Source: Candidatus Eiseniibacteriota bacterium
GTDB taxonomy: Bacteria; Eisenbacteria; RBG-16-71-46; CAIMUX01; WJJG01
Assembly (NCBI GenBank): GCA_023129715.1
Contig: JAGMBO010000043.1
Span: forward strand, 1 to 64,000
Length of the DNA stretch: 64,000 nt
Direction of reading: 5' to 3'
The notes under the pieces are model-generated. The model was not told where the DNA came from. It did no database searches and worked only from the letters and a program-made list of their open reading frames with translations. Positions 1-8,981 of this stretch are shown here, piece by piece. A program made the translations under genes and the position numbers. Within the stretch, counting starts at the first letter, position 1; the number at the start of each line of letters is the position of its first letter.

Positions 1-98
1 GGGTTCGAGTTTGGCGGCAGCGGCGAGCTGTAGTTCGGTGGCAGCGGCGGGTTCGAGTGTGGCGGAGGCGGCGAGCTGGAGCTCGGTGGCAGTGGCGC
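1..98. repeat. 48-bp tandem repeat at window edge
   Basis: Two copies of a 48-bp unit are visible, at 3-50 and 51-98, each opening with GTTCGAGT and made of GGCGGCAGCGGCGAGCTG-like GC-rich words. The array may continue to the left of the window. It lies just downstream of the formyltransferase-like gene (minus strand). Confidence 0.7.
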
Positions 99-127
99 CT
101 CGGACTTCGGCAGGAACGGTCGCCCGC

Positions 128-1060
128 TCATCTGGCAGCCCCCTCCGGTCCACGTTGCCCGGGCGAGCGGGTCGCTAACACCCGCTCGGCTTCCTCGAGT
201 TCCTCGAGGGTCATCGGCCGGTGGTGGGTTCCCGCCTCCGGTGCCTGCGCGACGCTCTGGAGCGAGCCCCCTTCGATCCCGGCAACCGCTGTTCGATAGG
301 CCTCCGGGATCGCCTCGTCGACCCGCCGGCGGAGAGAGAGCAGCGTCTCGCCCGGGCGCGGCGGAACTTCGCGGAAGAGTACCAGCGGTCCGGTGTCGAC
401 GCCGGTATCGACGAGATGCACGCTGACTCCCGTCGGGTCCCCCTCCATCACGGACCAGGGCAGCGCGTCCAATCCACGATGCTCGGGGAGCTTGGCGCAG
501 TGGGCGTTGAGAATGCGGGCACTGTCGAGTGAGAGCAGTGGGTCCTTCAGCAACCAGTTCGAGGAGCCGACCAGCACGTAGCGGATGCCGCAGCGCATGA
601 GACAATCGGCGGCTTCCGCAGAGGAGTGACGGCGCACATAGTCCACGGCAATCCCCAAGCGCCGGGCCTCTCGATCGGTGGCCAGGCGGTTGAGCAACGG
701 CACGCGCGCCGCGTGGCGCCTGAGCATGGCGCGCCATCGCTGCGGCAGGCGCGTCCAGAGCATGCGCAATCGCCCGCCCCGGCCGGCTTCTCCCCTCCGT
801 TCGTTGAATGCTTGATGAGCCCGCTGGAACGCGCGCTCCTGAGCAGAGAAGCGCCGGCGCTCGGCGGTCTCGATGAGCATCAGCGTGACCGGACTGCCTG
901 TCCGCGCGAACCGGCGCGCGATCGCGATCGAGAGCGGGCAGACGCGCCGCGCCAGGATGGCCACGCCGGCGCCGGCTAGCGCGTTCGAGGCTGCCGCATC
1001 CGGGGCCGCCACGGAATCGCTTGCCGCCCCACCGGTCCGTTCAGGATTGCCCCTAGTCAC
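128..1060 (-). CDS. formyltransferase-family protein
   Basis: This 310-residue protein resembles the catalytic half of methionyl-tRNA and other 10-formyltetrahydrofolate-dependent formyltransferases. The family's Asn-His-Asp triad can be read at N185, H187 (ILNAHCAKLPEHRG) and D222 (VDTGVDTG), followed by the usual LP..RG..P motif. There is no C-terminal tRNA-binding domain of Fmt size, so a sugar-nucleotide or small-molecule formyl transfer is more likely than initiator tRNA formylation. The start is a GTG overlapping the stop of the upstream amidohydrolase by 8 bases, suggesting translational coupling. The N-terminal 30 residues are Ala-rich and may not all be conserved. The substrate is unknown. 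Confidence 0.75.
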   Translation of the reverse strand: MTRGNPERTGGAASDSVAAPDAAASNALAGAGVAILARRVCPLSIAIARRFARTGSPVTLMLIETAERRRFSAQERAFQRAHQAFNERRGEAGRGGRLRMLWTRLPQRWRAMLRRHAARVPLLNRLATDREARRLGIAVDYVRRHSSAEAADCLMRCGIRYVLVGSSNWLLKDPLLSLDSARILNAHCAKLPEHRGLDALPWSVMEGDPTGVSVHLVDTGVDTGPLVLFREVPPRPGETLLSLRRRVDEAIPEAYRTAVAGIEGGSLQSVAQAPEAGTHHRPMTLEELEEAERVLATRSPGQRGPEGAAR

Positions 1061-2018
1061 GTCTCACTCCGGTCAGAACCTCATGAGCATTCGTTCCCAT
1101 GATGCGCGTGAGTCGATCGGCCGGCAGCTCGACTGTGCCGATCAGTCTACGCAAGCCCAGGGCGAAGTTGTCGGTGCCGAAGAGCAGCTTACGATCGTGC
1201 CGCTCCAGGAACTGCCGGGCGTGTCGGAGATCTCGGGCGAGGGCATTGTAACCGCTACGCCCGGAGAGGTCGGCAAAGAGGTTGTCGTACTCGGACAGCA
1301 AGCGGTCGACGATTCCACCGGGTGCGACCCGGGTGCGTGGATGCGTTCCACGTTCGTTTGCTGCCCGCCCCGAGATACCCTTCCAGAAGCCGGGTCCATG
1401 ACCGACGAAACGCAGGCGAGGGAACTCGCGCAGCCGCTCTTCGAGGGCGGCGAAGTCGAGTAGATAGCCGGGGAACCGATACTGCATCTCTGCGATCCGC
1501 CGCCGCCACCCGGGATGGATGAACTGCAGCGTGGTCACCCCGCGGCGAGGCAGGCCCAAGAATCGGTCGCTGTTGAGCGCCTTGGCGATCCAACGCTCTA
1601 CCCGCGAATCGGAGATCGGCGCATAGGCGCTGCGCGCTTCTTCCATGTGAAAGACGACCGGCATGTTGAGCGACTCGGCGGCGCGCAGCAATTCCCCGAC
1701 GGGTGCCTCATCCCAGCGCAACGTGACCTTGAGTTCGCCGCAGCCGCGGATCCCCTTCTCGTGTAACTCCGTCAGGCGGGCCGCCGCATCGGGCCGCCGG
1801 GGGTCGGGAGCGTAGAAGGGAATGATGCGCGTCGGATAGCGGGCGTGTGCCGCGAGGACCTCTTCGACAGGAAGGGCGAGAACCTCATTGCGGCTTGGTT
1901 GGAGTTCTTCCCAGGTCAGCGTCCAGCCCTGTTCGATGCCCTCTCGATCGAGATAGGCGACCAGCCGCTCCGGCGTAAGCCCGCGGTAGTTGAGATGCAG
2001 GTGTGCGTCAACCACCAT
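1053..2018 (-). CDS. amidohydrolase-family (TIM-barrel) metal-dependent hydrolase
   Basis: From the ATG at 2018 the protein has 321 residues and opens with VVDAHLHLN, the HxH metal motif of amidohydrolase-superfamily barrels. Later elements fit the same fold: VVFHMEE, FIHPGW and a terminal FGTDNF aspartate. This pattern is typical of the amidohydrolase-2 group, which contains decarboxylases and lactonases. A start at 2072 is also open, but the 2018 start puts the metal motif at the extreme N terminus as is usual. Its start overlaps the M48 protease stop (2008) and its stop overlaps the formyltransferase start, so the three genes are probably cotranscribed. The substrate cannot be told. Confidence 0.8.
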   Translation of the reverse strand: MVVDAHLHLNYRGLTPERLVAYLDREGIEQGWTLTWEELQPSRNEVLALPVEEVLAAHARYPTRIIPFYAPDPRRPDAAARLTELHEKGIRGCGELKVTLRWDEAPVGELLRAAESLNMPVVFHMEEARSAYAPISDSRVERWIAKALNSDRFLGLPRRGVTTLQFIHPGWRRRIAEMQYRFPGYLLDFAALEERLREFPRLRFVGHGPGFWKGISGRAANERGTHPRTRVAPGGIVDRLLSEYDNLFADLSGRSGYNALARDLRHARQFLERHDRKLLFGTDNFALGLRRLIGTVELPADRLTRIMGTNAHEVLTGVRRD

Positions 2019-4125
2019 CGGGGTGACTCTTCCCCGTGTCGACAATCGGGGGGCTTCCCGGGGCCGCGTCATCCGGGCACTTGGTGAGCCCTGTTCCGCT
2101 CATCGGCAGGAAGGGCGGCAGCGGACAGTCGAGCGAAACGGCGACGACCCGCAGCAATTCCGTCTCCGCGTCCGTCACCCGGCGATCGGCAAAGGCGCAG
2201 AAGGCGCAGGCGTCGATAACCGTCGCCTTGATCTCCGGCGCCGCCAGGACGAGGCGATTGAGCGCCTGGCCCACCTCCGTGAAGGAGACAATCCCCTCAC
2301 CGGGCCCCGGTCGGGCACGCGCGACCTCCGTGGGCAGGCGCTCCAGGCCGGCGCGATAGGCGCGTTCCGTCCCGGCGTCGTCGTTGGGGTTGCCGGCCTG
2401 TGCCAGCGCCGCGAGCAACGCGGCGATCTCCCGGCGCAGGGATCTGAAGCTGGAGTGGGCGACGCGCCTGGGGCGCCGGGGCCCGCGCACGAGACGGTAC
2501 TCGAGCATCCACCGCAGAGCGAACTCGAAGAGGGTCACCTTGCCGTCGGCGGCGACGAGGGTCTTGACCCGCGCGAGAAAGCGGTCGAGATCTGCGGCCG
2601 GCAGTTCACGCAGGGCGGGCAGGGCGAGATCGGCCAGCGGCAGGCGCGCCTGGCGGGGCAGGGCGGAGATCGGTTCGGCGAGTTGAACGACCACCTCGAG
2701 CTCCTGGGGGGGCGTGATCGCCCGCATGGCCTGGAGTTGCTGCCTGCGCTCGGGCGACTCGGGCTCGAGCAAGAGGGCGAGCATCGCCGCCTGGGCGCCC
2801 GCTGGAAGGGCCAGGGTGGCTTGCAGCACATCGGGGATCTGTCGCAGCAATGCGGCACTGAGCTGCAGGTCTCCCGCGGTCAGCCGCCCGACACGCGCGA
2901 CGATGCCCGCTGGGTCGGTTTCAGGCAGAGAGCCTGTAACAGTGGTGGCGCCAGTGCCGATCGTGTAGGCGGACGCGCCTCCGAAGGCGGCGGCCGGCGC
3001 TGCACCGGGAAGACCGGGAAACTCGGGGAAGCCGGGGAGGATGGACCCGCGGCGAGGCTGCTTCCGACGGTGCGCTTTCCGTGGAGCCCGCGCGGCTTCG
3101 GCGATCCGATCGGCGCCGACCAGCGGGAAACGTCCGTCGAAGGTCGGTTCGATCCGACGGATGCGTTCGGCGAGCGGTGGGTGGGTGGCCAGCAGTCCGG
3201 AAAGGAGCCCCAGCTTCCTGCCCTGTCCGAAGAAGAGATGACTCGCCTGTTCGGCCGCCGGCGACTGGATGCGCGATCCGTGGACGTGGCCCCCGATCTT
3301 CTTCAGCGCACCCGCGATACCGAGTGGATTGCGTGTGAATTGGACCGCCGCCGAGTCGGCCAGGAACTCTCGCTGGCGGGAGACCGCGCTCTGGATCAAA
3401 CGCCCGATGAAGGTGCCGATGTATCCGACCAGCATGATCACGACACCCGCCAGAGCAATCGCCGGCAACCCGCCCCGGCGGCCGCGTCCCGCGCTGGTAA
3501 CCCGGGCCAGAATGTGCCCGAAGATGCCGATCGCCAGGATGCCGAAGAGGATCCCGATCAGGCGGATGTTCAGACGCATGTCGCTGTTGAGGATGTGGCT
3601 GAACTCATGGGCGATGACTCCCTGGAGCTCGTCGCGCGAGAGCAACTCGAGCGTCCCGCGGGTGACCGCGACCGCCGCATCACTCGGCGTGTGCCCGGCG
3701 GCGAAGGCGTTGATGCCCTCCTCGCTCGGGAGCAGATAGACCTGCGGCACGGGCACTCCGGAGGCGATCGCCATCTCCTCGACGACATTGAGCAGGCGGC
3801 GCTCGCCGGGATCCTGGGTGTTCCGGGACACGCGCCGTCCACCGAGCATCTCGGCCACCGCGCTGCCGCCGCGGCGGAGCGCGGCCATCTTGATCGCACT
3901 GGCGATGCCGATGAAGAGCAGAACCAGGACGGCGACGACGATAAAGGTCTGCAGGTCCCAGAGCTCGAATCGACCCACCCGCCCGCTCTTCAGTTCCGCG
4001 TAGCGCATGGTGAGGCGGGTCGCGAGATAGAGCGCGACGACGATCCCCCCCACGGCGATGCCGAAGAGGACGGCGAGCTGGGTGGTCTTCTGGCGCGCGT
4101 GCGCCTGGTGTTCGAAGAAGTTCAT
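2008..4125 (-). CDS. M48-family (HtpX-like) membrane metalloprotease with long C-terminal extension
   Basis: This 705-residue protein has two N-terminal membrane segments (about residues 17-37 and 60-78). The zinc motif HEFSH follows at 173-177, with two further hydrophobic segments at about 190-240 and the downstream glutamate region QREFLADSAAVQF that supplies the third ligand in M48 peptidases. HtpX proteins end near residue 300. Here about 350 extra residues follow, with a Pro/Gly linker and alpha-helical segments that I cannot assign. It lies 51 bases downstream of lemA, and LemA plus an M48 protease is a recurrent gene pair. A role in membrane-protein quality control is inferred from the family. 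Confidence 0.88.
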   Translation of the reverse strand: MNFFEHQAHARQKTTQLAVLFGIAVGGIVVALYLATRLTMRYAELKSGRVGRFELWDLQTFIVVAVLVLLFIGIASAIKMAALRRGGSAVAEMLGGRRVSRNTQDPGERRLLNVVEEMAIASGVPVPQVYLLPSEEGINAFAAGHTPSDAAVAVTRGTLELLSRDELQGVIAHEFSHILNSDMRLNIRLIGILFGILAIGIFGHILARVTSAGRGRRGGLPAIALAGVVIMLVGYIGTFIGRLIQSAVSRQREFLADSAAVQFTRNPLGIAGALKKIGGHVHGSRIQSPAAEQASHLFFGQGRKLGLLSGLLATHPPLAERIRRIEPTFDGRFPLVGADRIAEAARAPRKAHRRKQPRRGSILPGFPEFPGLPGAAPAAAFGGASAYTIGTGATTVTGSLPETDPAGIVARVGRLTAGDLQLSAALLRQIPDVLQATLALPAGAQAAMLALLLEPESPERRQQLQAMRAITPPQELEVVVQLAEPISALPRQARLPLADLALPALRELPAADLDRFLARVKTLVAADGKVTLFEFALRWMLEYRLVRGPRRPRRVAHSSFRSLRREIAALLAALAQAGNPNDDAGTERAYRAGLERLPTEVARARPGPGEGIVSFTEVGQALNRLVLAAPEIKATVIDACAFCAFADRRVTDAETELLRVVAVSLDCPLPPFLPMSGTGLTKCPDDAAPGSPPIVDTGKSHPDGG

Positions 4126-4176
4126 CTGCGGCCGGTTCTCTCCCCGGTGCCGGCCGACCCCGACGGTCCGCTGCGA

Positions 4177-4776
4177 CTAATTGAAGGAGACCTTGGGGGC
4201 TTCGCGCTCCTCGGCCGATTGCGTCGCTTCCAGGAGCTGTGCGGCCGTGAAGCTGAACATGCCGGCAATGATCGTGTTGGGGAACTGTTCGCGGGCGACG
4301 TTATACTGCATGACAGTATCGTTGAACGCCTGGCGCGCGAATGCGATTCGGTTCTCCGTCGAGGTCAGCTCCTCCATCAATTGGCTCATCGTCTGATTGG
4401 CCTTCAGATCGGGATAGGCCTCCGAGAGGGCGAAGAGCCGGCCCAGGGCGCCGGCGAGTCCCGCCTCGGCCTGCATCAGGCCCTTCATCTCAGCGGGCGA
4501 TCCTGGGCTCGCCGCCGCGCGATTGCTTGCCTCGAGGGCCTGATTGCGCGCCTTGATGACGTTCTCGAGAGTCTCGCGCTCGTGCTTCAGATATCCCTTG
4601 GCGGTCTCGACGAGGTTGGGGATCAGATCGTACCGCCGCTTGAGCTGGACATCGATCTGCGCGAAGCCATTCTTGAAGCGATTGCGCAGCGCTACCAACC
4701 GGTTGTAGATGCCGACGACGATGATGACCCCGAGGACGATCAGCGCGAGCAGGACGATCAACACGATCAAGGCCAT
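4177..4776 (-). CDS. lemA: LemA family protein
   Basis: The 199-residue protein has one N-terminal membrane helix (residues 3-24), then the family hallmark YNRLVALRNRFKNGFAQIDV and LKRRYDLIPNLVETAKGYL, followed by a long helical region. These are standard LemA features: a single-pass protein with most of the chain outside the cytoplasm and a coiled helical bundle. The gene ends with SFN at 4177 and immediately precedes the HtpX-like M48 protease. The pairing suggests a shared envelope function, but LemA's biochemical role is not established. Length matches the family (about 185-200). Confidence 0.93.
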   Translation of the reverse strand: MALIVLIVLLALIVLGVIIVVGIYNRLVALRNRFKNGFAQIDVQLKRRYDLIPNLVETAKGYLKHERETLENVIKARNQALEASNRAAASPGSPAEMKGLMQAEAGLAGALGRLFALSEAYPDLKANQTMSQLMEELTSTENRIAFARQAFNDTVMQYNVAREQFPNTIIAGMFSFTAAQLLEATQSAEEREAPKVSFN

Positions 4777-4873
4777 GGATTTCCCTCCCGTCGAGCGGCC
4801 TGGCAGGCTCCGGTACAGCCGGGCGCTGCCGACAGCTTACCCGTCCGGACCCTAGTCGCGTCCTCGATCGAGG

Positions 4874-6736
4874 TCAAGGGAGACGCGCGAGCTGTTCCTG
4901 GGCGGCCTCACGGGAATCCGGGAAACGCGCGGCGACCTCCAGCCAGCGGCGCGCTTCCTTGATCTCTGCTTGCTCCGCGAGCAAGGTCCCGAGGAGCAGA
5001 TAGGGGCGGGAAGTGAACTCGTCCGAGCCGAAGAGCGGCCTGACCGCCTCGACCGCCTTCCGCATCGCCTCGATCGCCTCCGATGTGCGTCCCTGGGAGT
5101 GGAGCAGAATGCCGAGGTTCATGTAGGCCCGGTGTTTGATCGGCATCGTCGCCACCGCCTGGCGGTAGGCCTCCTCGGCGGCGGCATACTCCTGTCGACG
5201 GCGGAGGAGATTGCCGAGCAGGAACCAGGCATCCCCATTGTCCGGGCGAATCTCGACCGCCTCCCGGCAGTGATGCAGGGCTTCTTCTTTGCGGCCCTCA
5301 TTGTATTGCAGCATGCCGTAGTTGAGATGGGCGCCGGAGGTCGGTCGGCCTGACGCGAGGGCATGCTCCCAGAGCGTGTGCGAGCTCTGCCAGACCTCGG
5401 TCTGGCGCTGCGTGAGCGCGAAGAGGATCACGAGAATCGTCAGGGTGCCGACGCCCGCGATCGTTCGTACAGCTGTTCCTCGCCGGTAGAGCCAATCGAG
5501 CCCCGCCCCGCCCAGAATCGCGAATCCGACACAGCTTACGTAGGAGTACTTGTCGGCGACGAACTGCGGGCCGCTTTGGGCGAAGCCGAGAACAGGGGCG
5601 AGCATGATCGCATAGGCCGCCGCGGCAACGACCAGCCCGGGGATTCTGCGCCGCAGGAACAGAAGCAGGACGACACCTCCCAGGACGGCGAGGTAGCTGA
5701 GCAGGTAGCGCGTCGCCAGGGGGTCGAGGTCGGCGGGCAGCTCGTAGAGCGCGACCAGCCCTGTCGGCCAGAACGTCTTCCAGGCATAGAAGGCGAGCCC
5801 GTAGAAGGCCTGCACGATCCGCTCGATCAAGCCCCACTCCGAGAGGCTCTTCATCGTCTGCAGTGAGGAGTGCTGACTCAAACCCGCCACCAGCGCGGCG
5901 CCGATCCCGAGGATCAGGTAGGGCACCTTCTGCCACCAGACCGGCCGCGCGGCCGCGGACCACCAGTCTCCAACGCGGTCGGGCAGACGTCGCAGGGGGT
6001 AGATGTCGAGCAACAGGGCGATCAGCACGAAGGACATGCCCCAGGCCTTGGAGAGCAGCGAGAGCAGCAGGGCGGCGCACGAGGCGAGGTACCAGCGCCC
6101 GGAGGCAAGCTCGGGCGATCGGGGCCGGACGGCGCGGAGATAGGTCAGCACCGCCAGGAGCAGGAAGAAGGTGCTCAGCACGTCACGGCGTTCGGTCGCC
6201 CAGGCGACCGATTCGACGCGCAGGGGGTGAATGGCGAAGAGCAGCGCCGCGGCGGCCGCCGCCAGGCGCGTGCGCAGGCCGGTCGCCTCGGGGCGCTCGC
6301 GCCGCGCCGCGGTGAAGAGCCGCAGGGCGATGAAGTAGACCAGCAGGGCATTCAGGGCGTGGAGGATCAAGTTGTTGCGGTGGTAGCTGGAAGGATCGGT
6401 CCCGGAGATCGCGTGGTCGAGGGCCGAGGAGAGCCAGGTCAGCGGCTGATAGTGACCCATGTAGGTCGTGCTGAACATCCAGCGCAGCTCGCTGGCGCCG
6501 AAGCCGCGGTACATCGGATTGCCCGTGAAGAGGCGATCGTCGTCGTAGTTGACGAATTCCGCATCGAGCGCGCCGGAGAAGGCGGAGAAGGCGATGACCG
6601 CAACGACCAGGGGAATCAGTGCCAGAACCCAGCGGTTCGGCCGTCTCAGGGAGAGGTTTCGCCGCCCGGCGCGGGTGTCCTCCCGCTCGGCCGGCGAGTC
6701 CTGCAGTCCGCTCCGAGACCGTTCCCTGCGCGCCAT
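4874..6736 (-). CDS. PMT/TMTC-like multispanning membrane protein with C-terminal TPRs
   Basis: This 620-residue protein has an N-terminal membrane helix at about 35-55 and an acidic NYDDD loop resembling the first extracytoplasmic loop of GT-C mannosyltransferases. About ten further hydrophobic segments run to residue 430. Tetratricopeptide repeats fill roughly 455-615 (for example GDAWFLLGNLLRRRQEYAAAEEAYRQA). The architecture is that of bacterial relatives of eukaryotic TMTC proteins, suggesting lipid-linked sugar transfer to exported proteins, though the activity is inferred. A good AGGAGG lies upstream of the ATG. The gene heads a minus-strand series through LemA, with a 97-base gap. Confidence 0.85.
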   Translation of the reverse strand: MARRERSRSGLQDSPAEREDTRAGRRNLSLRRPNRWVLALIPLVVAVIAFSAFSGALDAEFVNYDDDRLFTGNPMYRGFGASELRWMFSTTYMGHYQPLTWLSSALDHAISGTDPSSYHRNNLILHALNALLVYFIALRLFTAARRERPEATGLRTRLAAAAAALLFAIHPLRVESVAWATERRDVLSTFFLLLAVLTYLRAVRPRSPELASGRWYLASCAALLLSLLSKAWGMSFVLIALLLDIYPLRRLPDRVGDWWSAAARPVWWQKVPYLILGIGAALVAGLSQHSSLQTMKSLSEWGLIERIVQAFYGLAFYAWKTFWPTGLVALYELPADLDPLATRYLLSYLAVLGGVVLLLFLRRRIPGLVVAAAAYAIMLAPVLGFAQSGPQFVADKYSYVSCVGFAILGGAGLDWLYRRGTAVRTIAGVGTLTILVILFALTQRQTEVWQSSHTLWEHALASGRPTSGAHLNYGMLQYNEGRKEEALHHCREAVEIRPDNGDAWFLLGNLLRRRQEYAAAEEAYRQAVATMPIKHRAYMNLGILLHSQGRTSEAIEAMRKAVEAVRPLFGSDEFTSRPYLLLGTLLAEQAEIKEARRWLEVAARFPDSREAAQEQLARLP

Positions 6737-7016
6737 GGCCTAGCCTCCTGGCCCCTGCCGAGAAATCCAACGCGCCCCGAAATCCAACGGCCCCGCAGCG
6801 CCCTCCGGCGATGGGGCGCCGAGCGGCCAGAGTACGCTGGGGTGCAGATTCTAGAGCGCGGGACGGGCCGACTCAAGGTGAACGGCAGCGATCGGCTGCT
6901 GGCCCTGCGCCGCCTTGCCCGGCGGGTCGCCGGTGCGAATGCCCTGCGGGTGCCCAACGTGCCTAATACTCCAGGCAGGTTGTCCGTGTGTTCGCGGAGC
7001 GTTGGATCGTCCGGAG

Positions 7017-7877
7017 TCAATACAGGCCGCGCACGGCTTGCTGGGGATCGGACGCGTCGAATTGCACCACAGCGAGTTCGGGACCATCGTGCGCCGCGGT
7101 AAAGAGCTGCGTCCTGCCGATTTCGTCGCGCCAGGAACCGGTCAGTCGCGCCGCTTCATGGACATGGCCGTGCAGGCTGATCCGCGGCTGGCGCTCCTCG
7201 ATGAACCGGCGGATAGCGATGCTACCGACGTGGACATCGAGGGGCACATGATCGACGCTGCGACCGTCGAGGGCTGCGCGATCGAGCTTGGTGCGATAGG
7301 GCGGAGCATGGAAGAGAAACACCGCCGCGCTCAGATCTTCATCCCCTGCCAGGCGGGCGAGATCCTCGGCAATGCGTGCATGCCGGATCGTCCGGGACGA
7401 CTCGGGAACCGAACGACGCCCTTCCTCGGGGGGGACGGCTCCGGGGTCGACGAAGCGGGAGACATCGTAGCGCTCCCAGTCCTTCAGAGGGAACGGTGTC
7501 GGCGGAACGAAGCTGTATCCATAGAATGTGACCGGGCCGAGCGCCAGGCGGCGGTCATGGAGGTATTCCCAGGTTCCCTGGCGCGCCACCTCCAAGAAGG
7601 CCGCCTCGAATGCGCGGGGGTCGTCGTTCCCGAGGATCAGCAGCGTGCGGGGGGCGTGATCGCCCAGGACTACGGCCAGGCGCTTGAACTCGGGGGCGAG
7701 GAAATCGTGGATGAAATCTTCCCCCCCGACGGTCTCGGCCCAGGATTCGTCACCCGCCATCGGGAGGAGATCACCGCCAAGGAGCACGACCTCGGGCCGT
7801 TCGGCCTCGATCAGGGCGAAGAGCTTGCGATACCTCGCCACACTGCCATGTAGATCGGAGGAGAAAAAACAGTGCAC
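7017..7877 (-). CDS. metallophosphoesterase
   Basis: The 286-residue protein shows the calcineurin-like phosphoesterase motifs in order: SSDLHG at residues 6-11, LLGGDLLP, ILGNDDP, LFHAPP and HGHVHEAARL. The dinuclear metal ligands are therefore all present. Relatives cleave phosphomonoesters or phosphodiesters, and the substrate here is unknown. The start is GTG with a GGAGGGA ribosome-binding site about 7 bases upstream. The gene stands alone, in the same direction as its neighbours but 132 bases from the next gene upstream. A second, more distant metallophosphoesterase is encoded at 33862-34812. Confidence 0.88.
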   Translation of the reverse strand: MHCFFSSDLHGSVARYRKLFALIEAERPEVVLLGGDLLPMAGDESWAETVGGEDFIHDFLAPEFKRLAVVLGDHAPRTLLILGNDDPRAFEAAFLEVARQGTWEYLHDRRLALGPVTFYGYSFVPPTPFPLKDWERYDVSRFVDPGAVPPEEGRRSVPESSRTIRHARIAEDLARLAGDEDLSAAVFLFHAPPYRTKLDRAALDGRSVDHVPLDVHVGSIAIRRFIEERQPRISLHGHVHEAARLTGSWRDEIGRTQLFTAAHDGPELAVVQFDASDPQQAVRGLY

Positions 7878-8009
7878 GGCCAGTCCCTCCCTGCGGACCT
7901 GTGTAATCCCTACCCTGGAGGAGCGGGTTCCGCAAGCCCTTGAGTTGGAGACCGGACCCGGGTGATTTCCGCGGATGCTGGTCGGACGTGCCCCGACTTG
8001 ATCGGGGGC

Positions 8010-8861
8010 TCACCTGATCTGCACGCGCCGGCCGTAGAGCAGGTCGTCGCCGGCGATCGAGATACGGCGGGCAATGGGTGAGTGCCGCACCCCCGCGCGA
8101 ACCAAGCGATGGACGAGGGTTCCTGGATGGCTGAAGGGGCAGACCCGCATGCAGAGTCCGCAATCGGTGCCCACCAGCCGCCAGTAGCGCAGGCATTGCT
8201 CGATGTCGAGCGGCCACTTCTCCACGCCCCGCACGGTGGAACGCGGGCCGCTGGGGATCGCGCCCGAGGGGCAGTTGATCGCGCACTTGCGGCACCGCTC
8301 ACAGAAATCCTGGACCCCGAAGGCGATCGGGCGCCCCGGCACGAGCGGCAGGTCGGTTGTGACACCGCCCAGGCGGATGCGGCCGCCCAAGCGGGGCGAG
8401 CTCAGGTAGCCCATGCGGCCCAGTTCACCCAGACCCGCGTCGTGGGCCACCGGGGGCAGCATGATCTGGTAGTTGCTCCCGGCGATGTGGGCGCGCGCGG
8501 GATATCCGAGGGTGCGGATATGGGAAGCCAGGGCGACCGAGATCTGGGCGGCTTTCAGATACTGGTGTGCCGCCTCGCGGGCAATCGGCAGGCGCGGCGC
8601 CTGGGCCACGGCGGCGAAGTCCATCTCGACCGTGAAGACGACGGCAAGGCGATGGTGCAGCTCGATCGGCGCGCCCCAGGGTTCCGGTCCCCGGCCGACG
8701 TGGGCGTAGACGAATTGTGGGTTGAGCTGCGCAATGCCGACATCATCGGCTCCCAGACGCCGCGCGAGGGTCTTGATGGTTGCGGTCATGCGGCGCGGAT
8801 CGGCCGGCTGGCGCGCCTCGGCGGTGGAACCGTCGACGCGGGTGGTGAGATCCTCGATCAC
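8010..8861 (-). CDS. reductive-dehalogenase/QueG-like 4Fe-4S protein, catalytic part (separated from its N terminus by an in-frame TAG)
   Basis: The segment contains the cobalamin-enzyme-like region NYQIMLPPVAHDAGLGELG and two iron-sulfur motifs, CERCRKCAINCPSGAI and CGLCMRVCPFSHPG, as in RdhA and epoxyqueuosine reductase relatives. The frame stays open without a stop upstream to 8981 and reads convincingly coding there (GRFYDPRDSAEIDRIFSVIEDL). The GTG at 8861 is therefore probably not a true start. Codon 8982-8984 is TAG, and beyond it the same frame is the membrane-anchor ORF 8982-9344. Read through, the product would be 444 residues. Either this is a pseudogene created by one point mutation, a sequence error, or a programmed readthrough. 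Confidence 0.75.
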   Translation of the reverse strand: MIEDLTTRVDGSTAEARQPADPRRMTATIKTLARRLGADDVGIAQLNPQFVYAHVGRGPEPWGAPIELHHRLAVVFTVEMDFAAVAQAPRLPIAREAAHQYLKAAQISVALASHIRTLGYPARAHIAGSNYQIMLPPVAHDAGLGELGRMGYLSSPRLGGRIRLGGVTTDLPLVPGRPIAFGVQDFCERCRKCAINCPSGAIPSGPRSTVRGVEKWPLDIEQCLRYWRLVGTDCGLCMRVCPFSHPGTLVHRLVRAGVRHSPIARRISIAGDDLLYGRRVQIR

Positions 8862-8981
8862 CGAGAAGATCCGGTCGATTTCCGCGGAGTCCCGCGGATC
8901 GTAGAAGCGTCCGCCGGGCGCCAGGAGTTCCGGCAGGGCGCGCAGTTCATCGTCGAGCGCCTTGCGCTCCGGGTGCTGCTG

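Noticed and set aside
1990-4962. Very long open frame (about 990 codons) on the plus strand
   Set aside because: It lies antisense to the M48 and LemA genes, whose motifs are unmistakable. Long opposite-strand frames are expected in GC-rich DNA, and its residues (Asp/Arg/Gln/Gly-rich) match no domain.
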